Source: Gemmatimonadaceae bacterium (GTDB taxonomy: Bacteria > Gemmatimonadota > Gemmatimonadetes > Gemmatimonadales > Gemmatimonadaceae). Taken from it: 64,000 nt of DNA. The stretch is from NCBI GenBank assembly GCA_035633115.1, contig DASQFN010000079.1, positions 186,001 through 250,000 on the forward strand, written 5' to 3'. How positions within the stretch are numbered: the first letter of the stretch is position 1; the number at the start of each line of letters is the position of its first letter. The notes under the pieces were generated by a model, which was not told where the DNA came from, made no database searches, and was given only the letters and a program-made list of their open reading frames with translations. Below, piece by piece: positions 51,172 through 59,251 of this stretch. The position numbers and the translations under genes were made by a program.

Positions 51172-52065
51172 TTGGCAGTAAGTCAGGGACAACTCAATCC
51201 CGAGCGGCCGCATGTGGATGTCGACGAACCCACGCCCGGCGCCGGACCGGATTGGCATTCCCGCGCGCACACAGGAACGCTCGTACTGATGGGCGGAGCG
51301 ACAGACGCGCGGGGTGATGCGCTCGCGGCGTTCGCCGGTCTCGTGCGGGGTACGAAGGGAGGTCCGGTCGTAGGGTTTACGACTGCGTCAGCCAACGTGA
51401 GAGCGAGCGCGCGCAGGTGGCGGCGCGCACTTCATACGGCGGGCCTCGAGAGCGTCACGATCCCGGTGGTCGAGAGTCGCGAGCAGGCAAGCGACCCGAG
51501 GATCGTAAAGCTGATCGAGGAGTCGAGCGGAATTTTTCTCGGCGGCGGGAATCAGATCAAGCTGATAAGCATCCTGAGTGGCACGCCGGTCGCCGAAGCG
51601 ATCTGGGCGCATTTCGCGCGCGGCGGGATAGTTGGTGGAACGAGCGCCGGCGCGGCCGCACTTACTGAGCTCACGCTAGCGGGCAACGAGGTGGACGAGG
51701 AAGGAAAGCTCGTCGAGCAGTACATCGGTCCCGGCCTCGGGCTTCTCGGATTCAAGAGTCTGATCGATACGCATTTCACGCAGCGCCGCCGGCTTTATCG
51801 ACTGTTCGTCGCAATAGCAGACAATCCGGAGATCATGGGTCTGGGAATCGACGAGGACACGGCGATGATCGTGAAGGGTGAGATCGCGACCGTCGTCGGC
51901 AGGGGCGGGGTGACTTTCGTGGACGGTCGGAGTGTGCGATTCGACAACGCTGACGAAGTGACGAAGGGCCGTCAGCTTACGCTGAGCTCACTGCGCGTTG
52001 GAATAGTGGGAACCGGCTACACGTTCAACCTCAGGCACAGGGAACTCGAGGCGCTGCTGGATTAA
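51172..52065 (+). CDS. cphB: Cyanophycinase
   Basis: A 297-aa serine peptidase of the S51 family that hydrolyses cyanophycin to beta-Asp-Arg. The nucleophile Ser158 is in GGTSAGAAAL, preceded by GIFLGGGNQIKLI, and the acid/base region is IDTHFTQRRRLYRL. The length is slightly above the usual ~275 because of a 30-residue N-terminal extension (HVDVDEPTPGAGPDWHSRAH). The start is TTG at 51172, three bases after the paralogue's stop codon. It closes the operon, giving synthesis and degradation in one transcript. No signal peptide, so it acts in the cytoplasm. Confidence 0.95.
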   Translation: MAVSQGQLNPERPHVDVDEPTPGAGPDWHSRAHTGTLVLMGGATDARGDALAAFAGLVRGTKGGPVVGFTTASANVRASARRWRRALHTAGLESVTIPVVESREQASDPRIVKLIEESSGIFLGGGNQIKLISILSGTPVAEAIWAHFARGGIVGGTSAGAAALTELTLAGNEVDEEGKLVEQYIGPGLGLLGFKSLIDTHFTQRRRLYRLFVAIADNPEIMGLGIDEDTAMIVKGEIATVVGRGGVTFVDGRSVRFDNADEVTKGRQLTLSSLRVGIVGTGYTFNLRHRELEALLD

Positions 52066-52079
52066 GCCCCATTGAATGT

Positions 52080-52110
52080 CTTAATGAGGATAATTAGCAT
52101 TACTTAATGA
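52080..52110 (+). promoter_or_regulatory. AT-rich operator with repeated CTTAATGA words before vapB
   Basis: In a GC-rich genome this 31-base segment is AT-rich. CTTAATGA occurs twice (52080-52087 and 52103-52110). An inverted TAATG copy (CATTA, 52098-52102) lies between, and the second direct copy overlaps the antitoxin ATG (52107). Ribbon-helix-helix antitoxins commonly bind such short direct/inverted repeats to repress their own operon. Confidence 0.6.
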
Positions 52111-52385
52111 ACAAGCGCAATCCTCTTCGGCTTAGCGAGCCGCTCCAGATCTACATCACCGCCGACGAGCGGCGAATGCTGGATAACCTCTCTGCGGAGA
52201 CCGGCCTTTCGAGGGCTGAGATTTTACGGCGTGGTCTACGGACGTTTGCCACCCAGCAAGCGGGGGACAGCGGGCCGATGCATGAGCTGATTTTGTCGCT
52301 TCGAGATGCGAAGTGGCCCGTCGACATCGCGACTGACCACGACCGGCATCTGACCGACGCCTACACAGACCGGCACACGCGATGA
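52107..52385 (+). CDS. vapB: VapB-like ribbon-helix-helix antitoxin
   Basis: A 92-aa antitoxin. The core LSEPLQIYITADERRMLDNLSAETGLSRAEILRRGLRTFA is a CopG/Arc-type ribbon-helix-helix DNA-binding domain, and the C-terminal ~45 residues are an unstructured-looking tail that would wrap the toxin (ILSLRDAKWPVDIATDHDRH). The start overlaps repeat words of its own operator. The vapC start overlaps its stop by four bases. Confidence 0.85.
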   Translation: MNKRNPLRLSEPLQIYITADERRMLDNLSAETGLSRAEILRRGLRTFATQQAGDSGPMHELILSLRDAKWPVDIATDHDRHLTDAYTDRHTR

Positions 52386-52840
52386 GCCGGGCCGTGTTCG
52401 TGGATACGTCAGGCTGGCTGGCGGCCGCGAGTACCCGCGTGAATCGACACCACGAGGTCGCGCCAGCATACGACGAACTTGTTGCACGGCGCACGCGTTT
52501 CCTCACCACGAATCTCGTGGTTGCGGAAATGCACATTTTGATCGTCCGCGAGCAGGGTGCCGACGCCGGGGGCCGGCTCCTCGATGCAATCCATGCAGAT
52601 CCGATGTACACCGTCATCGCCTCGACCCGTGACCTCGAATCCGCTGCGACGGATCGCTGGCTGCGTCCTTACCGCGATCATCGGTTCAGTCTCACGGATG
52701 CCGTGAGCTTCGAGGTAATGCGGACCGAGCGGATCGAAGAAGCATTGGCGCTGGATCATCACTTTGAGATTGCCGGATACCGACTGCTTCCCGCTCCCGC
52801 GGCCCGCCTGCCCCGAAAGCGGCCGCGGCCGCGGAAATAA
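52382..52840 (+). CDS. vapC: VapC-type PIN-domain ribonuclease toxin
   Basis: A 152-aa PIN-domain toxin that should cleave a specific tRNA or rRNA when free. The four acidic residues expected for Mg2+ binding are present: Asp8 (VDTSGW), Glu49 (LVVAEM), Asp106 (SLTDAVSF) and Asp125 (ALDHHFEIAGY). The C-terminal tail (RKRPRPRK) is basic. Translational overlap with vapB marks a type II toxin-antitoxin pair. Confidence 0.9.
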   Translation: MSRAVFVDTSGWLAAASTRVNRHHEVAPAYDELVARRTRFLTTNLVVAEMHILIVREQGADAGGRLLDAIHADPMYTVIASTRDLESAATDRWLRPYRDHRFSLTDAVSFEVMRTERIEEALALDHHFEIAGYRLLPAPAARLPRKRPRPRK

Positions 52841-52872
52841 TCGGAAGTTGATACCAGATACTCATCGCGACC

Positions 52873-53304
52873 ATGCCGATTGAAATCCGGGTGCTGGGCG
52901 CCGGTGATGCGGAGATTCTCGCTCATGTCGCGTCGGACGTCTTCGATGGTCCGGTCGAGACGCGATGGTGCACAGAGTTCCTCGCTGACGAAAGACATCA
53001 TCTTGTCGTCGCGCTCGACGGCGGGTGCGTGGTCGGCATGGCGTCCGCCGTCCACTACGTGCACCCTGACAAGTCGCCCGAGCTGTGGGTGAACGAAGTG
53101 GGAGTCGCCGGGTCGTACCAGGGTCAGGGAATCGGCCAGAAGCTGCTCGCGGCCCTTTTTGCGCACGGGCGGAAGCTCGGCTGCAGCGAGGCCTGGGTTT
53201 TGACGGAAGAAACGAACACGGCAGCTCGACGTTTGTACGCTCGCGCGGGGGGCGTCGAGTCACCTACTCTCATGTATTCATTTCCGCTCGACACACAGCG
53301 ATGA
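52873..53304 (+). CDS. GNAT-family N-acetyltransferase, AAC(3)-I-like
   Basis: A 143-aa acetyltransferase. The acetyl-CoA loop is GVAGSYQGQGIGQKLLAALF, preceded by LWVNEVGV and followed by AWVLTEETNTAARRLYARAGG. The layout resembles AAC(3)-I aminoglycoside acetyltransferases, but the similarity is at fold level only and does not show resistance. It sits 32 bases after the vapC stop and may be an unrelated cargo gene. Confidence 0.8.
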   Translation: MPIEIRVLGAGDAEILAHVASDVFDGPVETRWCTEFLADERHHLVVALDGGCVVGMASAVHYVHPDKSPELWVNEVGVAGSYQGQGIGQKLLAALFAHGRKLGCSEAWVLTEETNTAARRLYARAGGVESPTLMYSFPLDTQR

Positions 53305-53356
53305 TATCGCGTCAAAGGGCCGCGCTTCGACGCCGAAAGCGCTAAATTCCATACAG

Positions 53357-53821
53357 ATGAAAGACCCCATAAACCCGGTTGCATCAGCTTGGAACACTTC
53401 GCCGACCGCGAAGGCAAAGAATGCCGTCGAGCGTTCCGTCACTGCGTTGCTCGACGAGCTCGCACCGGAACGCGTGCTCAAACGAGACAGGCAGCTCGCA
53501 GGCCCGGTTGAGCAGCACCGAACGCCGACCGGATGTGTCCTCCAGGCAGCCGACGCCGCAGTCAGCGTTTCATGGTTCGCAGGCGCCGGGAATGCACTCG
53601 GTGAGCTGCGTATTGTCGTGTGGCACGGGACCGTTCAGCGCCGCGGTGCTCCGCGAAGCCAGAAAGCGGCAAAGATCATCGAGGAGCTCGTGCTGCAGCC
53701 GATCGAGCCTCCTGTCGACGACCGTCTGTGGGAAGATGCTGATGGCCGTAAATACAACACCGCTTCCCTTGCGGCGAAATCACTGGCTCTCTTGAAAGAG
53801 CAAGTCGGAGCGCACACCTAG
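53357..53821 (+). CDS. Hypothetical protein
   Basis: A 154-aa soluble-looking protein without a signal peptide or membrane segment. A helical N-half (SVTALLDELAPERVLKRDRQ) precedes a beta-rich region with a lone Trp-rich segment (VSVSWFAGAGNALGELRIVVWHGTVQRRG) and a helical C-terminus (AKIIEELVLQPIEP, AKSLALLKEQVG). I recognise no family. Codon use matches neighbours, so it is likely real. Confidence 0.55.
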   Translation: MKDPINPVASAWNTSPTAKAKNAVERSVTALLDELAPERVLKRDRQLAGPVEQHRTPTGCVLQAADAAVSVSWFAGAGNALGELRIVVWHGTVQRRGAPRSQKAAKIIEELVLQPIEPPVDDRLWEDADGRKYNTASLAAKSLALLKEQVGAHT

Positions 53822-53841
53822 CCTTCCGGCGGTCCATTTTC

Positions 53842-53982
53842 GGACCGCAGTCCACGCTCTTCGGACAGGGTGGCCGCATGGTCACCGATCACGTCGGCAT
53901 CCTGAAGCGGCAGCCCGACGGGAGTTTGAAGTTCTACATCGACATCTTTGCTGCCAGCCCATCGGCGGCGCCCCGGCGATGA
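53842..53982 (+). pseudogene. Fragment resembling the C-terminus of an NTF2/SnoaL-like protein
   Basis: A frame reads QGGRMVTDHVGILKRQPDGS then LKFYIDIFAAS before a TGA at 53980-53982. The pattern (G-x-x-V-L-RQPDG-S-W/L-x-F) resembles the final strands of SnoaL/DUF4440 proteins. No start or upstream domain is preserved; the ATG at 53878 gives only 34 codons. It is probably a relic in the 256-base gap before the amidohydrolase gene. Confidence 0.35.
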
Positions 53983-54077
53983 GCCTCAACATGTTCTGAC
54001 GGTCGCAGCAACTGGCGTTTTGCGGGGGCGTTCCGCATCGTAGGCGCATGTCGCGGACGCCCGAGCAGCACCTCACC

Positions 54078-55490
54078 ATGCTTCGCAATCGCTGCTTCTT
54101 GTTCCTGCCGCTCGTCGCGATTCTTCACGCATGTGCGACCGTTCCCTCTACGGGCGCGAATGAAAGCGTTGCAATCGTCGGTGTCACTGTCGTCGATCCA
54201 TCATCCACACAATCGCCAGCCACCGACCAGACCATCCTCATAGCGGATGGGCTGATCCGCGTGGTGGGCCCTTCATCGACAATCGCAGTTCCCGCCAACG
54301 CACGACGAATAGATGCGCGGGGAAAGTTTGCGATCCCGGGACTCTGGGATTCGCACGTTCACTTCATGAACACTGGAGTCACCGCGCTTCCGTTGCTCGT
54401 CGCGCACGGGGTCACGAGTGTCCGCGAGATGGGTGGATTCATCGACAGCACGCGAGCGTGGCAGGCGCGCATGAAAGCCGGATCACTCGTCGGCCCGCGC
54501 ATAATCACACCCGGACCTATTCTAGAAAGCCCCCGTTATCTGGAGGGAGTTGTCCAGCGCAGCACCGGCAGCAATTCGCAGCTGGCCCTTCGGGTGCTGC
54601 CTTACCGCCTTCGCGTCGGCGACTCTGTCGAGGCAAGAAAGGCGATCGATTCACTGGTCAAGCTTCGAGTGGACTTCGTGAAGATCAGAACGTCCGCAAC
54701 TCCCGCGGCGTTCTACGCCACACTTCGGGAAGCTGGGCGAGCGGGACTACGCGTTGCCGCGCATCAGCCGAACGCCGTGACTCTGCGCAGCGCAATCGAT
54801 TCCGGGCAGACGGATCTCGAGCACGCAATACTCCCTCCCCTGAGCCAGCTGTCCGAAGCGTCGCGCGATTCCATCTACTGGACATTTGTCAAAAACAATG
54901 CGTGGTACACGCCGACGCTCACCGTCTCGAGAGCGGTAATGCTCTCCGGCGACTCCGCAGCGCGGGCGATTTTCAGCGATGAGGCCATCCGCCTCGACGA
55001 GCGCAGAGCATACGCATCGCGCTGGCTCCTCGGCTGGTGGCGAATGCAGGTGGATGAGCGCGCAGGCGATACGTCATCGGCGCGCGCAGCTCAGGGCGAG
55101 GAGGCATATCGAAGCAGCACGAACGACGTTCATCAAATGTACAAGCTCGGCGTCAACATTCTCGCCGGAACCGATGCAGGCTCGGTACTGGTCTATCCCG
55201 GCTTTGGTCTGCACGAGGAGCTTCAGCGTCTGGTTGAAGACGCCAGGCTCTCACCACGCAGTGCACTCTGGAGCGCGACCATCGGTCCCGCGCGGTTCGC
55301 ACACCTCGAGAACCGACTGGGCACAATCTCCGCGGGGAAGATTGCGGACATAGTTCTGCTCGACGCTGATCCGCTCACCAACATCCGCAACACACGCCGG
55401 ATTTTCGCGGTGGTTCAGGCCGGCCGGGTATTTTCGCGTGCCGCGCTGGACGCCCTTCTCAGCGAAGTGCGATCAGCCGTGGCGCATTGA
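54078..55490 (+). CDS. Amidohydrolase-family lipoprotein
   Basis: A 470-aa metal-dependent amidohydrolase (imidazolonepropionase/prolidase-like). Lipobox LHAC gives an envelope anchor. The metal motif PGLWDSHVHFMNTG has HxH, and further ligands lie in VAAHQPNAV, TDLEHAILPP and AGTDAGSVLVYPGFGLHEEL. AGKIADIVLLDADPL is the usual C-terminal beta-sandwich return. Start: ATG 54078 opens the signal, while the upstream ATG at 54048 adds an odd tail. Its stop overlaps the TTG start of the next gene. Substrate unknown. Confidence 0.87.
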   Translation: MLRNRCFLFLPLVAILHACATVPSTGANESVAIVGVTVVDPSSTQSPATDQTILIADGLIRVVGPSSTIAVPANARRIDARGKFAIPGLWDSHVHFMNTGVTALPLLVAHGVTSVREMGGFIDSTRAWQARMKAGSLVGPRIITPGPILESPRYLEGVVQRSTGSNSQLALRVLPYRLRVGDSVEARKAIDSLVKLRVDFVKIRTSATPAAFYATLREAGRAGLRVAAHQPNAVTLRSAIDSGQTDLEHAILPPLSQLSEASRDSIYWTFVKNNAWYTPTLTVSRAVMLSGDSAARAIFSDEAIRLDERRAYASRWLLGWWRMQVDERAGDTSSARAAQGEEAYRSSTNDVHQMYKLGVNILAGTDAGSVLVYPGFGLHEELQRLVEDARLSPRSALWSATIGPARFAHLENRLGTISAGKIADIVLLDADPLTNIRNTRRIFAVVQAGRVFSRAALDALLSEVRSAVAH

Positions 55491-56380
55491 GAATCTGGGC
55501 GCGGCTGCCCGTCATCGTCCGAGCCCTCATCAGCGGCGGTCTGATGGCCACCGCTGGAACTGTCCCGTGGGGACTGATTGCGGGAATGAATCTGAAGCAC
55601 ATGCCGAGTGTGCCCTGGGCAGTGCCCCCTGCGGCGTTGTATCTATGGCTGTTCTGGCGATACGCCCGTGGCGACGGGTGGCCGCGATCAACCGCGGAGG
55701 CGCGCCGCAAGAGTCTCAGGGCCAATTCTCTGCCTGGCGAAGTATGGGGCGCAGCCATGTTTGCCGGCGTCCTGGGCCTCATCACCGTCGTTCTGCTTCT
55801 GCGTGTGATGAACCGCCTGGTCGTGCTGCCACAGCAGCAGGACGACATCTCGAAGTATCCCCTGATGACAGTGGTCTTGCTTGTGGCTATGGGCTCAGTC
55901 GTCGCGGGCGTCGTCGAGGAAGGATCGTTTCGCGGCTACATGCAGGGTCCGATCGAGCGCCGTCACGGGCCGGTGATCGCAATTCTAGTGACGGGGCTCC
56001 TCTTTGGATTCGTTCATTTCACACATCCCGAGGTGACGGTGCTCCTGATGCCGTACTACCTGGCTGTCGCCGCCGTTTACGGTCTGCTTGCTTACTTCAC
56101 GAACTCCATCCTGCCGAGCATGGTGCTGCATGCCGGCGGGAATGCCTTGGCTGCCATCGATCTCTTCGCACGCGGTCGCTCGGAGTGGCAGGCATCGGCG
56201 AACCCGGATCCGTTGATCTGGGAAGCAGGCACGGATGCCTCATTCTGGATTTCCGTGGTTGCTTTTCTTTTCGTTGGCTCAGCGGCGGGTTGGGCATACG
56301 CCGGGCTTGCGGCCGTCGCGAAGAGCGGCAGGCGTGGTACATCAGACAGAGAGAGGCAGATATTTGAGCGAGAGGTCTGA
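55487..56380 (+). CDS. CPBP-family intramembrane metalloprotease (CAAX protease-like)
   Basis: A 297-aa polytopic membrane protein with about seven helices. The Abi/CPBP motifs are present: EEGSFRG (Glu144-Glu145, Arg149), FGFVHF with the second ligand His, and LHAGGNALAA with the third His/Asn block. Family members are intramembrane proteases involved in prenyl processing or bacteriocin immunity. Starts at TTG 55487, overlapping the amidohydrolase stop (TTGA), so the two are coupled. Confidence 0.88.
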   Translation: MRIWARLPVIVRALISGGLMATAGTVPWGLIAGMNLKHMPSVPWAVPPAALYLWLFWRYARGDGWPRSTAEARRKSLRANSLPGEVWGAAMFAGVLGLITVVLLLRVMNRLVVLPQQQDDISKYPLMTVVLLVAMGSVVAGVVEEGSFRGYMQGPIERRHGPVIAILVTGLLFGFVHFTHPEVTVLLMPYYLAVAAVYGLLAYFTNSILPSMVLHAGGNALAAIDLFARGRSEWQASANPDPLIWEAGTDASFWISVVAFLFVGSAAGWAYAGLAAVAKSGRRGTSDRERQIFEREV

Positions 56381-56392
56381 AGTTTTCGAGAC

Positions 56393-56941
56393 ATGGTAGT
56401 AGCGCTCGCCGTCGCTGTAGCCTGCGTACTTACGCTCGCGACGATGGGACGTGCGACGATTTTTCTCGTCGTTGCGATGTTGTTGTGCTACGCACTATGG
56501 GTGCGTCGCACGGAATGGCCGCCGGGTGAAACTGTTCTCGGAGTGTACGCCCTCGCAGTACTCGTTCAGTGCGCCCATTCTGTGGAGGAATACCTGGCCG
56601 GCTTCTACCGTGTATTTCCGCCCGTGTTCGGCGCCAGTCCGTGGTCTGGGCGACGGTTTCTGATCTTCAACCTTGTGTGGCTGACGATTTTTGTATTTGC
56701 CGGCGTCGGACTCTCGCGCGGAAGACGCGCTGCCCACTTAGTTGCACTGTTTCTCGCGATCGGCGGCGGCATCGGCAACGGCCTCGGCCATCTTGCACTC
56801 TCGGCTCGTGGGGGTGGTTATTTCCCCGGAGCCTATACCGGAGTGCTCGCTCTCCTCGTGGGGTCGCTTCTCGCGTATCGTCTGATCCGAAAACCAGCTC
56901 ACATCGTGTCAGCCGCGCACAACGCGGAGTCGCAAAGCTGA
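56393..56941 (+). CDS. HXXEE-domain membrane protein
   Basis: A 182-aa membrane protein with about five helices. The family motif H-x-x-E-E is HSVEE (62-66) in VQCAHSVEEYLAGFY, and FPPVFGASPWSGRRFLIFNLVWL and GNGLGHLALSARGGGYFPG are also typical of the family. Function is unknown; HXXEE proteins often accompany stress or membrane enzymes. It starts 12 bases after the protease gene, so it is probably in the same operon. Confidence 0.85.
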   Translation: MVVALAVAVACVLTLATMGRATIFLVVAMLLCYALWVRRTEWPPGETVLGVYALAVLVQCAHSVEEYLAGFYRVFPPVFGASPWSGRRFLIFNLVWLTIFVFAGVGLSRGRRAAHLVALFLAIGGGIGNGLGHLALSARGGGYFPGAYTGVLALLVGSLLAYRLIRKPAHIVSAAHNAESQS

Positions 56942-56979
56942 GTTTCAGCTAATCGCGACCGGGTTCATCATCGCCTCCG

Positions 56980-59145
56980 CTACATTCCTTCAACAATCAG
57001 CCGAAACCGTGGCATCTCGCGGAGGGAATCGAGATCCGCGTCATGCGCAACCCAGTCCTTTTGACCATATCCCTTGTCGACTGCCTTCTCGAGGCAGTCC
57101 AAAGCCTCATTGGAATTGCCGAGCAGTGCATACATGCAGGATATGTTGTACAAAAGAAGTGGGTCGTCGGGATTGATCGTCAGGGCCCGGCGCGCGTAAT
57201 CCCTCGCCGCGTCATTCAGGCCCAGGCTCGCGGCAACCGTCGCGCCAAGCTGACAGGCACGTGCGTCGTCTGGGTTGAGATTCAGTCGCTCGTCTATCAG
57301 GCGGAGTGCCTTTCTGTTCATTGCTTCGCTTTCTTCTTTCATTCCCATGACACCGTAGCAACGCCCAAGAAACGTCGGCGCCTGAAAATCCTCTGGTCGC
57401 AACACGCACGCTCTTTCGAACAGCTTTGCGGCCTCCGCAAACTCCCCCTGTGCGATTCTCGCCCGCCCGTAGTGATACAGCGCTTCGAAAAGCTTTGGAT
57501 CGAGCTTTATCGCAAACTCGAACTCACGCTCGGCTTCAGTAAAGCGCATGCTCAATGAATGCGTTAATCCGGATGCGAGATGCGCCTCGGCCAGATCGGG
57601 ACCTAGCTCGAGGGCCCTGCGGCTCGCTGCGTTTCCCTGAGTCAGATTCTGCTCGCGGGCGTCGCAGTTCATGAAGAGAAGCGAGCAGCTGTCAGCCAAC
57701 CCTGCATACGCGAGCGCGTAGTCGGGATCGAGCTCGATCGCGCGCCTGAACATCTGCCGGGCGTATTCGAGCCCGCTCCGGCTCCACTGATGGATGAACT
57801 GTCGTCCGCGCAGGTAGTACTCGTATGCCTGGACGTTCACCGAGCGGTCGCGCTCGATGGCTTTTTTCTCGCCCTCGCTGAGTATCACGCGAAGCGCGTC
57901 GAAGATCGCCTGCGAGATCTCGTCCTGAATGGTAAACACATCTTCCATGTCGCGATCGAATTTTCCAGACCAGAGCTGATATCCATCTGCAACATTGATC
58001 AGCTGTGCACCGATGCGAAGCCTGTTCCCGATCTTTCGCACGCTGCCTTCGAGAACCGTCGAGACTTTGAGCTTCCGTCCGATCTCGCCGATGTCCTCGC
58101 TTTTTCCCTTGAAGACAAAAGACGACGTGCGTGAGGCAACGCGAAGGGACTGAATCTTCGAAAGCGCGTTGATCAGCTCCTCTGCCATGCCCTCAGTGAA
58201 ATACTCGTTCTCGGGGTCGGCGCTCATGTTCGCGAAAGGCAGTACCGCCACCGATTTCGCCGCCGAGACTACCGGCTGTGGCAGTGTGGCCGTGTCACTC
58301 GGGGTAACGAGTGTCTCGCTACCGAGCGCCTGAGCGAATACGGCCGTCGACGCGAATCGGTCTGACGGAACAGCGGCCATCGCTTTTGTCACTGCCCTTT
58401 CCACGTGCTCCGGAACGCTTCCGCGCACTTCGCGGAGTGGCCTCGGCGCCTCCGTGAATCTCTTCGTGAGAACAGCCTGGGCCGTAGCACCAGTAAAGGG
58501 TCGTTCACCAGCGAGCATCTCGTAGAGAACACAGGCGAGACTGTATTGGTCGCTCTGTCCGTCGAGGTTGAGTTCCCCTGAAGCCTGTTCCGGACTCACG
58601 TAGGCGGGTGTCCCGACCATCATTCCGGTCTGAGTCAGTGTTTCCGAGGCGGCGGAGCTCACGGCCTTCGCGATTCCGAAGTCCATGACCATCGCCTCAC
58701 CCTCGTAGAGCATGACGTTTTCCGGCTTGATGTCGCGATGAACGATCTTCTGCCGGTGTGCGTAATCGAGGGCGGACGCGATTCCCTTTGCGTGGCGCAC
58801 GGCCTCGTCGACGGGAAGCTGCTTCTCGCGCTCGAGACGCTCCCTCAGCGACTCTCCCTCTACGTATGGCATCACGTAGTAGAGAAACGACTCTGATTCG
58901 CCGCTGTCGAAGAGCGGCAGGATGTGCGGGTGGTTCAGCCGGGCGGCGAGCTTGATCTCGCGAAGAAACCGCTCCGGCCCCAGCGACGCGGCGAGGTCCG
59001 GGTGAAGCACCTTGAGCGCGACGACGCGGTCGTGCTTGCAGTCCTGGGCGAGATACACGGTCGCCATCCCGCCGCGGCCGAGCTCACGGTCGATGACGTA
59101 TGAGTCCGTGAGTGCCGTGCGTAACCGCTCGATTGGAAGGGCCAA
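56980..59145 (-). CDS. Soluble Ser/Thr protein kinase with TolB-like and TPR domains
   Basis: A 721-aa protein. The kinase (about 14-280) is complete: GRGGMATV, VALK with Lys45, HRDIKPENV (136-144) and DFGIAK (155-160). Residues about 300-440 form the TolB-like/adenylate-cyclase-associated domain (VAVLPFANMSADPENEYFTEGMAEELINALSKI). The rest is about seven TPR repeats (RAIELDPDYALAYAGLADSC, ALELGPDLAEAHLASGL, RALTINPDDPLLLYNISCMYALL). No transmembrane segment divides kinase and sensor, unlike many relatives. Targets may include the FHA protein at 27265. It is divergent from the next gene. Confidence 0.93.
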   Translation of the reverse strand: MALPIERLRTALTDSYVIDRELGRGGMATVYLAQDCKHDRVVALKVLHPDLAASLGPERFLREIKLAARLNHPHILPLFDSGESESFLYYVMPYVEGESLRERLEREKQLPVDEAVRHAKGIASALDYAHRQKIVHRDIKPENVMLYEGEAMVMDFGIAKAVSSAASETLTQTGMMVGTPAYVSPEQASGELNLDGQSDQYSLACVLYEMLAGERPFTGATAQAVLTKRFTEAPRPLREVRGSVPEHVERAVTKAMAAVPSDRFASTAVFAQALGSETLVTPSDTATLPQPVVSAAKSVAVLPFANMSADPENEYFTEGMAEELINALSKIQSLRVASRTSSFVFKGKSEDIGEIGRKLKVSTVLEGSVRKIGNRLRIGAQLINVADGYQLWSGKFDRDMEDVFTIQDEISQAIFDALRVILSEGEKKAIERDRSVNVQAYEYYLRGRQFIHQWSRSGLEYARQMFRRAIELDPDYALAYAGLADSCSLLFMNCDAREQNLTQGNAASRRALELGPDLAEAHLASGLTHSLSMRFTEAEREFEFAIKLDPKLFEALYHYGRARIAQGEFAEAAKLFERACVLRPEDFQAPTFLGRCYGVMGMKEESEAMNRKALRLIDERLNLNPDDARACQLGATVAASLGLNDAARDYARRALTINPDDPLLLYNISCMYALLGNSNEALDCLEKAVDKGYGQKDWVAHDADLDSLREMPRFRLIVEGM

Positions 59146-59251
59146 GTGCGTCGCTCGAAGTTTTGTCGGGGAATCTGTTTAGCGCCGCCGAAAGCCGCCA
59201 AGGCGCATCGCCCGTAGCTTTGTAGGTGCGGGCACTCATTATGGAAGGCGA

